DNA of 8,277 bases, taken from contig CAYYFC010000051.1 of NCBI GenBank assembly GCA_964471215.1, forward strand, positions 1-8,277. The letters are read 5' to 3'. The stretch comes from Archaeoglobus_B sp964471215 (GTDB lineage: Archaea; Halobacteriota; Archaeoglobi; Archaeoglobales; Archaeoglobaceae). Each line of letters starts with the position of its first letter. Within the stretch, counting starts at the first letter, position 1. The position numbers and the translations under genes were made by a program. Below, in pieces: positions 1 through 5,027 of this stretch. The notes under the pieces were generated by a model that worked only from the letters and a program-made list of their open reading frames with translations, was not told the DNA's origin and made no database searches.

Positions 1-386
1 TTATTCTTCCGCATCCCAAGTAGAGCTTATACGTCATCGAATAACTCACTTTATGAAGGATGATACAAAAGTCATTAAATGCTACGAATGCATAATCACT
101 CTTTCTGCTTCCACAACCCTTTGGCTTACGACTTAGAATCATATGAAGAATTTTTAAGCATTCAAACCCCGTTCCTGTACATTATGACGCGTCAGCCAAT
201 ATAAAAGAAATCTTTCGACGAACATCCTTCTAAAAGAGTAGGTAATTCATCCTAAAATCCCGTATTGTTGCATTTCCGATTTAGTATTCAGACACATCTC
301 TCGGTTGATTAAATCTAGTGCGCATGAAGAATAAGATATGCAAAAATTTTCTTCCAGCTAATTCTAAGCTTAACCCCGATCGTCTT
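1..386. other. Gene-poor left flank downstream of top6B
   Basis: No recognisable gene lies between the left edge and the top6B stop codon. On the minus strand one frame is open from about position 184 to the edge. Its first ATG is at 142, giving at least 47 codons that begin MILSRKPKGCGSRKSDY. A separate 23-residue minus frame (154-225, MFVERFLLYWLTRHNVQERG...) ends at a TAA where a one-base shift at an A-run would join it to the longer frame. I do not recognise either peptide. They could be the start of a gene leaving the window, a frameshifted remnant, or chance. A run of five T's on the minus strand (342-346), about 40 bases past the top6B stop, could help end its transcript. No RNA gene was seen. 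Confidence 0.4.
2..142 (-). CDS. Possible partial gene running off the left edge, unrecognised
   Basis: This frame is open from an ATG at 142 to the window edge, at least 47 codons, with no stop. The peptide is rich in Lys, Arg, Ser and Cys early (KPKGCGSRKSDY) and then has hydrophobic and aromatic stretches. No good Shine-Dalgarno sequence precedes the ATG, and the open frame also extends upstream to a stop near 187. I do not recognise a family. It could be the 5' end of a real gene, a decayed mobile-element gene with its start in another frame (see the peptide at 154-225), or noise. Confidence is low because the stretch is short. Confidence 0.18.
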   Translation of the reverse strand, partial: MILSRKPKGCGSRKSDYAFVAFNDFCIILHKVSYSMTYKLYLGCGRI

Positions 387-3353
387 TTACTTTCGACCCT
401 CAAGCACATCCGCTCCTTCAACTGCATCCGCTTCCAGACCATTGACAATAGGTCTCCTGTTAACAACCTTACCCCTGCATCTATATTCTATCGTAATTTC
501 ATCCCCGGGATTCAAACTCAAATTCCACGAAACTAAGGAATCATTGAGCTCGGCATCTTCGGCCATAACATCCCCTTCACACATCTCGTAAAGCCTGAAA
601 TCCTTTCTTGATCTAGTATAGTTCGCGACTAATATTTCAACCCTGTCACCCTCAATCCTTCTCCTCACGTAAACCTTGCCAAGTATTCTCGCTATTATCC
701 TGCCATAATCTATCTCCTCTCTCTCAAGTATCTCGCAGACCTTTTTTGCCAACAACGGGATTATCTTCAGAAGTATCTCCTCCTTTTTCTTCTGCTTCTG
801 AATTCCCTTCCTCCTCTCTATGTAGCTCTTAAGCCTTCTACCAACATCCTGAAGGGCAAGTCTTATCTCCTCGTATATCTCCGGTATTTGAGCTATGGCC
901 TCCTTGGATTCAGATGTGTACGGTATGTTTGTCGAAGCAACGTGGACAAGCAGAACTAGCGGTGCCACAGGAAGCTCATTCCTGTCCTGCTGCAATCCGT
1001 ATATCTTCCAGTTAACGCTCTCAACAGCCCTTGTTATAGCGCATCCGCCCTGCTGATAAAGCAGGGGAATTCTATTCGCGAACCTTAATATCTTAACCCT
1101 ATCAAACCTTATATCACCACCGTAAGCAAGTCCAACTTCAACCAGAAAAGGATGACCTGAGTAAACACATGGTTTTCTCGTTACAGCGCATACGAACTCA
1201 GGATTGTACTTTTCCATGAGGCTTTTAACGATTAAACTCTCACCTATAGGTGAAAGGCAATCCGTTGGGGGAGGAGGAAGCTGGACTTCTCTGAATGAAT
1301 TAAGTATCCTCAGAGCTTCATCTCTTCCTATTTCCCTGGGATTAAGATCGGGTCTCAATCCAGATTTATCCAGTATCTCATCAGCCTTCTTTTCACCAAT
1401 CCTCACGAATTCCCTCTTCAGGAATGATTTCAGATCCCTAGCCCTTGTGCGTCTGAGCATGTTTATAAGCGTTCCTAGCTCTATTCCGTGTGGGTGAGGC
1501 TTTATCTCCCTTGCAGCCTTTGGAAGATCGCAGCTAATCCTTTCAAATTCGTGAATAGTTCCGTCTGGCTCTATAAATGTTATCTTTGCATGCGGATTGA
1601 CTATTGAAGTTTCATTGAGGTACTCGTATATGCTCTGTCTTCTCTCCCTCACGTAGTATCCCTCCACCTCAAGCTCAACCCTTGTTCCGTGAGGCCTGTG
1701 CCATTCGACTATTTCTTCTGAAAGAACCTCCGGCTCGTTTCTCCTTGTATCTATCATTATCTCGAATCTCCATGCATCACCATCGGGTGTTTTTGATGTG
1801 ACAACTGCTGGTTTTCCGGTTGTGAGCTGGGCGTAAAGGACTGCCGATGATATACCTATACCCTGCTGCCCCCTGCTCTGCTTAAGGACATGAAACCTGG
1901 AACCGTAGAGGAGTTTCCCGAATATCTTCGGGATTTCATCCCTCACTATTCCCGGACCGTTGTCCTCCACTATTACCCTGTAGACAGATTTATCTACCCT
2001 CATAACCCTGACGAGTATGTCCGGCAATATTCCGGCCTCCTCGCACGCATCAAGTGAGTTGTGACAGATGATTGGACCAAAACCCGCTGCAAAGTTCTCG
2101 CATCCCGGCACGCTAACGTCGTAAACCCATCTTCCTCTGTAATTTATCTTTTCTATCCTTTTTATTCTCAGAAAACCCAGATCTGTCTTTCCATGTAAAT
2201 CCTTACATTTTTCATCAAATTTCGATCCATCAAATCCTTTAATAATCCCTCTGTTTTTGAACAGTTTAATTACATAATATTTCCCGGATTTCTCTGTTAT
2301 GCATTCCATTCCGAGGGATGATGCCAAGTATAGTATGTCTACTGCTAGATATCTGTCAGGAATTTCAACTGTTACACCTTCCACAGCCTCTATCCCCTTT
2401 CTTAGGAGCAATTCCTTCAGACTTTCATCTTCCGTCCTGTAAGCTATGTAAAAACTAAGATAAGAAATCCTGCATTTCCTGTCCATTCGAAACAATACTG
2501 AGGGTACCCTCCCTTTTCTAAATCCTGTCAAATCCCTGAAATATTTGAACAGATCCTTTCCGAAGTGCACGCGCATTATGTATCTAGGACCGCAAATCTC
2601 ATATACCGGCTCGATTTCAAATGAACTCCTAACGAGTTCAACCGCCCGATTAAGGAGTCCCTCCTCATCTCTCCAGAAGCTAAGGTAAACACCTTCCTCA
2701 TACTCCATTCCTCTGGCTGTAAAGACGGCAAGGATTTTAGCCATTTCATCATTTAACTTAAAGCTTTTGACCTGTTCCCCGCCACCGCTTCCCGTTTTAA
2801 AGCAATCATCGAAATTTTCTCCAGACTCGTCAAGGCTCCAGAATCCCCTGGGAACCACTATTAGATCGCTTTCGCCGAGATCTGATACCTTTACCGGTCT
2901 TATACTTCCGTCTTTGAGTGCGAAAACAGAATGGCAATCCGTTAGATCGACGAATCTGCCGTCCTCAAGCCACAACCTGTATACGGGACATTTAACCCTG
3001 TGCCTGAAAATCGTTCCGACTTTTCTGAACTTCAGCCTGTAATTCTCGTCGAAGCATAGAACGCTAAAGCTGTCGAACACCCTTAGCTTCTCGAGATCCC
3101 CTTTTTTAATAACGAAATCCCTATACTTCCTGAACTGCTCGTCTATGAGCCTCCCTATCTCAACTATCCTCACATCCCCTTCATCTGCCACTATTATGGG
3201 CGTGTCCCATGTGACGCTGTTGTCGACAGCCTCTTTAACGCATGTAACAAGGGCCCTTGCCGGATTTGAGTATCCGAGAATATGCTTGTTCTTCTCAAAG
3301 AACTCCGCCACGCTTATCTCCCTAAACCTTCCCAAGTCTTCCTCAGATCTCAT
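387..3353 (-). CDS. top6B: Type IIB DNA topoisomerase VI subunit B, intein-containing precursor
   Basis: This is the ATPase subunit of topoisomerase VI, which with subunit A passes one DNA duplex through another to relax and decatenate DNA. The precursor has 988 residues. Removing the intein (46-432) leaves 601, normal for an archaeal subunit B. Seen: the N-box E41-A-V-D-N45 continuing as S433-L-D-A after the intein; DNGPG at 464-468; the glycine loop RGQQGIG at 494-500; GTRVELE near 556-562; an H2TH-like region about 618-690; a transducer domain about 690-850 with QQDRNE (788-793) and the SESK switch Lys at 817; and a C-terminal domain after about 890, probably the Ig-like fold of longer homologues. 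The ATG at 3353 is preceded by GAGGT (3363-3367), and residues after it match the known start (AEFF...NPARAL). Subunit A is not adjacent, so it must be encoded elsewhere. Identity is very secure. Confidence 0.97.
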   Translation of the reverse strand: MRSEEDLGRFREISVAEFFEKNKHILGYSNPARALVTCVKEAVDNSVTWDTPIIVADEGDVRIVEIGRLIDEQFRKYRDFVIKKGDLEKLRVFDSFSVLCFDENYRLKFRKVGTIFRHRVKCPVYRLWLEDGRFVDLTDCHSVFALKDGSIRPVKVSDLGESDLIVVPRGFWSLDESGENFDDCFKTGSGGGEQVKSFKLNDEMAKILAVFTARGMEYEEGVYLSFWRDEEGLLNRAVELVRSSFEIEPVYEICGPRYIMRVHFGKDLFKYFRDLTGFRKGRVPSVLFRMDRKCRISYLSFYIAYRTEDESLKELLLRKGIEAVEGVTVEIPDRYLAVDILYLASSLGMECITEKSGKYYVIKLFKNRGIIKGFDGSKFDEKCKDLHGKTDLGFLRIKRIEKINYRGRWVYDVSVPGCENFAAGFGPIICHNSLDACEEAGILPDILVRVMRVDKSVYRVIVEDNGPGIVRDEIPKIFGKLLYGSRFHVLKQSRGQQGIGISSAVLYAQLTTGKPAVVTSKTPDGDAWRFEIMIDTRRNEPEVLSEEIVEWHRPHGTRVELEVEGYYVRERRQSIYEYLNETSIVNPHAKITFIEPDGTIHEFERISCDLPKAAREIKPHPHGIELGTLINMLRRTRARDLKSFLKREFVRIGEKKADEILDKSGLRPDLNPREIGRDEALRILNSFREVQLPPPPTDCLSPIGESLIVKSLMEKYNPEFVCAVTRKPCVYSGHPFLVEVGLAYGGDIRFDRVKILRFANRIPLLYQQGGCAITRAVESVNWKIYGLQQDRNELPVAPLVLLVHVASTNIPYTSESKEAIAQIPEIYEEIRLALQDVGRRLKSYIERRKGIQKQKKKEEILLKIIPLLAKKVCEILEREEIDYGRIIARILGKVYVRRRIEGDRVEILVANYTRSRKDFRLYEMCEGDVMAEDAELNDSLVSWNLSLNPGDEITIEYRCRGKVVNRRPIVNGLEADAVEGADVLEGRK
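2058..3218 (-). mobile_element. Intein in Top6B with degenerate LAGLIDADG endonuclease domain
   Basis: This is an in-frame protein-splicing element, residues 46-432 (387 aa). Splicing blocks seen: block A begins SVTWDTPIIV at Ser46; block B has TDCH (138-141); block F is YDVSVPGCENF (411-421); block G ends GFGPIICHN at Asn432, with Ser433 as the +1 nucleophile. Joining the flanks gives EAVDN-SLDACEEAG, an unbroken GHKL N-box, which fixes both junctions. Residues about 200-350 align by eye with a two-motif LAGLIDADG endonuclease: LAVFTARGME (208-217) and YLSFYIAYRT (298-307). Where active enzymes have Glu or Asp before Gly, this one has Arg214 and Arg306, so cleavage activity is probably lost. 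Splicing should be intact because all its key residues are present. The segment 2160-2480 is visibly more AT-rich than the extein, consistent with separate origin or relaxed selection. Confidence 0.95.
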
Positions 3354-3734
3354 GAAACCACAACCTCTAAGGAGTTATCGGACAACATCATAAAATCTCA
3401 ATCCAGGGATAGGAATCAAGTTTGGATGATTTGATAGGATTTTACCTGATCGTAACGCTGCATCACTGACCTCAGATTGATCTATTATTTATAATTTAAA
3501 AATCTGTCGTCATGGGCTTCTGAATAGATTATCCTATCCTATTCTAAACGATAGCCTACTGGAAAATTGCATTAAAGGTTATTGACATTGATTTATAGCC
3601 AGGGATTGATTTCTGGAATTTCAAAGGAGATGTCGGAAGATTTCAAACTGGAATCGACTTATAGATTTGACTGTGTTTTTTCCCCGCTGAAGACGACTTT
3701 ATGCAACTACCGATATTATGCATCCACACTTTTC
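3354..3734. other. Gene-poor region upstream of top6B, probable promoter region
   Basis: No convincing gene lies here. For top6B (minus) there is a GAGGT ribosome-binding site at 3363-3367. Two candidate TATA boxes are a weak one, ATTTTATG, near 3388-3396 and a strong A/T block, TTTAAATTATAAATAA, at about 3485-3500. The strong block would give a leader of roughly 110 nt. The word GATAGGA recurs: GATAGGAT at 3433-3440 faces its inverse ATCCTATC at 3531-3538, and ATTTGATAGGA at 3429-3439 is repeated at 3789-3799 inside the protease gene. A plus-strand frame starting TTG at 3582 (70 codons, overlapping the protease gene) lacks a plausible product. The region may be a long regulatory leader or decayed sequence. 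Confidence 0.4.
3363..3367 (-). promoter_or_regulatory. Ribosome-binding site of top6B
   Basis: GAGGT on the minus strand lies nine bases before the ATG at 3353. It supports this start and implies a leadered transcript, unlike the apparently leaderless genes elsewhere in the window. Confidence 0.6.
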
Positions 3735-4115
3735 TCAGCATCTGTGAATTTCCAGCCTTTTGGCACAGTAATCCAGCGTAATTCTAAAATTTGATAGGAA
3801 ATCGATACCCAGAACGAGTTCGTCGACTTTACAAGTTTCTATGAAGCCTTCACACTTGAAATTTCCGACTCTTACAATGCCATAAGTCCCATATGATGTC
3901 ATAAAATTTCCATTGGGGAGTAAAAGGGTTCTTTTCTCCAAATCAAGCTCATTGAAACCCAGAAGTTCGAATAAATCTTCCGGAAGTATTAGGAATCCTT
4001 CATAACCTGTATCAACAACTGCCAAGACGTTACCATCTTCCGGATAAATCCTGCCGTTAAAAGGGTTTTCCACCGATATTTCAAGAAAAGGTACTTCTGA
4101 AAGCGGTAAGATCAT
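3735..4115 (-). CDS. Retropepsin-like clan AA aspartic protease, AF_0612-like family
   Basis: This 126-residue protein looks like a single-domain, dimer-forming aspartic protease. Seen: VVDTGYEGFLILP at 33-45, the DTG active-site loop with Asp35 and the following Gly-Phe-Leu-x-Leu-Pro of the archaeal/cyanobacterial subfamily; a probable flap region around FMTSYGTYG (71-79); and the closing VLGIDFLSNFRITLDY (101-116), the hydrophobic-Gly-x-Asp-Phe-Leu motif typical of retropepsin folds. There is no signal peptide or membrane segment, so it is expected in the cytosol. Its ATG overlaps the stop of the upstream RHH gene in an ATGA (4112-4115), implying translational coupling. Length fits the family, which is roughly 110-125 residues from memory. 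The substrate is unknown; the RHH partner is an obvious candidate. Fold assignment is confident, biological role is not. Confidence 0.85.
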   Translation of the reverse strand: MILPLSEVPFLEISVENPFNGRIYPEDGNVLAVVDTGYEGFLILPEDLFELLGFNELDLEKRTLLLPNGNFMTSYGTYGIVRVGNFKCEGFIETCKVDELVLGIDFLSNFRITLDYCAKRLEIHRC

Positions 4116-4426
4116 GTTCTCAACCTGTAACCAGCTCTTGCAATCCTTTTAAAGTCTGAACGGATTATCCTCAACCCTCTTATTTCTAAACTCTTCTCCC
4201 TTAACGATTTAACGAGTTCTTCAAGTGATTTTGCTTCAGCAACGAGTTTATCACCTCTATAAGCTCTATAAAGTGTCTCGCATCTCCTGAGCGAATGTAT
4301 ATAATTTCGAATTGCGTCTTCGATGAACTTCGATATGTTTCCTTTTTCAGTCCCGTAGATCTCCCTAACAACCCTTCTGAGATCCTCCTCAACCTCATCG
4401 CTCAAGACTATCGTCAACGTTCCCAT
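4112..4426 (-). CDS. Ribbon-helix-helix (CopG-like) protein with DUF5678-like C-terminal domain
   Basis: This is a 104-residue protein. Residues 3-43 read as an RHH DNA-binding domain: a basic-hydrophobic strand (TLTIVLS, 3-9), a first helix rich in Glu and Arg (10-23), a Gly-containing turn (about 25-30), and a second helix starting ISKFIEDAIRNYI (31-43). Residues about 50-85, with YRGDKLVAEAKSLEELVKSL, resemble the small DUF5678-type domain that follows RHH domains in some archaeal proteins; this match is by eye. A basic tail follows (KRIARAGYRLR). The gene is first in an operon with the aspartic protease, their frames overlapping by four bases. Two TTTAAATACT repeats in its promoter suggest self-repression, as is usual for RHH antitoxin-like proteins. 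It is probably a DNA-binding regulator; whether it neutralises or is cut by the protease is inference. Confidence 0.8.
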   Translation of the reverse strand: MGTLTIVLSDEVEEDLRRVVREIYGTEKGNISKFIEDAIRNYIHSLRRCETLYRAYRGDKLVAEAKSLEELVKSLREKSLEIRGLRIIRSDFKRIARAGYRLRT

Positions 4427-4430
4427 AAAC

Positions 4431-4455
4431 AGTATTTAAATAAATAGTATTTAAA
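4431..4455 (-). promoter_or_regulatory. TATA box and tandem repeat operator of the RHH-protease operon
   Basis: On the minus strand TTTAAATACT occurs twice, at 4446-4455 and 4431-4440, starts 15 bp apart. The outer copy is centred about 25 bp before the A of the ATG at 4426, the right distance for an archaeal TATA box of a leaderless mRNA. The inner copy then lies between the TATA box and the start, where a bound repressor would block initiation. Direct repeats are typical targets of RHH dimers, so autoregulation is likely but inferred. Confidence 0.6.
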
Positions 4456-4679
4456 GTTGACCTCGTCTTTCAGTCTATCGGGAACTGAGAGGTCTAAAAT
4501 TCTTTATACTATATGGTTAAACGAAGATAAATCGTTTAGATTTTTCAGGGTAAACACCGAGAAATACGGGATAAAGGAATGTGGTAATGGAGTGCAAAGG
4601 ATACTAATTCCATTTACTTATATAATATTATGTATGAATGAATTTGAATTTAAAAGTCGGTTAGGAGAAGCGATGACAG
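4456..4679. other. AT-rich spacer between the two RHH genes
   Basis: A plus-strand frame from a TTG at 4457 is open for 78 codons to 4693. It has no ribosome-binding site, overlaps the next start, and its product is unrecognised, so I do not call it a gene. The only supported signals are a TATA-like CTTATATAAT (4617-4626) and AGGAG (4663-4667), both properly placed for the small RHH gene that starts at 4680. The composition is more AT-rich than the flanking core genes. Confidence 0.4.
4617..4626 (+). promoter_or_regulatory. TATA-like box before the small RHH gene
   Basis: CTTATATAAT would place transcription start near 4647, giving a leader of about 30 nt that includes AGGAG at 4663-4667, twelve bases before the ATG at 4680. 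Confidence 0.4.
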
Positions 4680-4937
4680 ATGGAGAACTCTAATTTTTAT
4701 TCCCATATGAGAAAATATATGGATAGAAAACCTAAAGGTAGAATTAACTTTTGTCTTCGCATTGATAAGCAATTATATAATAGATTGAAGGAGATAAGTG
4801 AAGCTACTAATACTTCTATTGCAGATCTAATTAAGCAGAAGATTATTGAGCTAGTAGCGTTATATGATTCAGGTTTAAGAAATGGGCCCGGAGGGATTCG
4901 AACCCTCGACCTTCGCCTCGTGAAGGCGACGTCATAA
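4680..4937 (+). CDS. Small RHH-like protein whose frame ends inside antisense tRNA-Val
   Basis: This is an 85-residue frame. Residues 20-62 fit an RHH fold: a strand with INFCLRID (22-29), a helix QLYNRLKEISEAT (31-43), a turn with N-T-S, and a helix IADLIKQKIIELVAL (47-61). The DNA-binding part could also start at Met14. AGGAG at 4663-4667 favours the ATG at 4680, though the spacing is long. From Gly69 onward the codons are antisense to the tRNA-Val gene (GPGGIRTLDLRL...), the familiar artefact peptide of tRNA complements, so the native C-terminus was probably lost or replaced when this DNA was joined to the tRNA end. T-ending codons and low GC differ from apgM and top6B, suggesting transfer. 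It is either a small functional regulator with an odd tail or a truncated remnant. Confidence 0.55.
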   Translation: MENSNFYSHMRKYMDRKPKGRINFCLRIDKQLYNRLKEISEATNTSIADLIKQKIIELVALYDSGLRNGPGGIRTLDLRLVKATS

Positions 4938-4955
4938 CCGCTAGACCACGGGCCC
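4883..4955 (-). tRNA. tRNA-Val (anticodon CAC)
   Basis: A complete 73-nt cloverleaf reads on the minus strand. The acceptor stem GGGCCCG pairs with CGGGCCC. The D arm is GTC...GAC with GCGG in the loop. The anticodon stem TCGCC/GGCGA encloses the loop TTCACGA, giving anticodon CAC for GUG codons. The variable loop is five bases, and the T arm is GAGGG-TTCGAAT-CCCTC. The discriminator is A, as usual for valine. CCA is not encoded (ATT follows), and no intron is seen. A TATA box lies 24-25 bp before the 5' end. The tRNA is divergent from apgM, and its 3' end overlaps the end of a small RHH frame on the other strand. Confidence 0.95.
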
Positions 4956-4975
4956 CAAAATCGACTATACCATTT

Positions 4976-4985
4976 TATTTAAAAA
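4976..4985 (-). promoter_or_regulatory. TATA box of tRNA-Val
   Basis: TTTTTAAATA on the minus strand has its core centred about 24.5 bp upstream of the first base of tRNA-Val at 4955, the expected archaeal spacing. Confidence 0.65.
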
Positions 4986-5000
4986 CATGTCGTTAGCTAC

Positions 5001-5010
5001 TTTTTTAAAC
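5001..5010 (+). promoter_or_regulatory. TATA box of apgM
   Basis: TTTTTTAAAC is centred about 22.5 bp before the ATG at 5028, and no Shine-Dalgarno sequence precedes that ATG. This suggests a leaderless or near-leaderless transcript. The 72-bp gap holds this box and the oppositely oriented tRNA promoter. Confidence 0.55.
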
Positions 5011-5027
5011 TAAAGTCAATTTTCATT

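Noticed and set aside
387..3353. Top6B as a broken gene or a fusion of two proteins
   Set aside because: The extra 387 residues begin with Ser, end His-Asn before Ser, and carry all intein splicing blocks. The flanks rejoin into a perfect N-box.
3424..3475. Box C/D-type sRNA on the plus strand (ATGAT then CTGA twice)
   Set aside because: The C box matches only five of seven positions, no good C' box is present, and the flanks do not form a convincing terminal stem.
3582..3794. Plus-strand frame of 70 codons beginning at TTG, with a later ATG at 3630
   Set aside because: Its last 60 bases are antisense to the protease gene, the ATG has GGAG directly against it with no spacer, and the peptide is unrecognised with no domain-like pattern.
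3429..3799. Direct repeat ATTTGATAGGA (3429-3439 and 3789-3799) as element ends
   Set aside because: It is only 11 bp and AT-rich, with one copy inside the protease coding region and no associated recombinase.
4457..4693. Plus-strand frame of 78 codons beginning at TTG
   Set aside because: It has no ribosome-binding site, starts inside the divergent RHH promoter, overlaps the start of the next gene, and matches no family I know. A faint likeness of its ECGNGVQRIL to motifs in some ATP-binding regulators is too short to use.
3354..4883. A complete small integrative element between top6B and tRNA-Val
   Set aside because: I could not find a second copy of the tRNA 3' sequence, an integrase or terminal repeats in this interval.
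4884..4937. Peptide GPGGIRTLDLRL... as a true conserved C-terminal domain
   Set aside because: It is the complement of tRNA-Val. Such peptides recur in databases only because tRNA genes are conserved.
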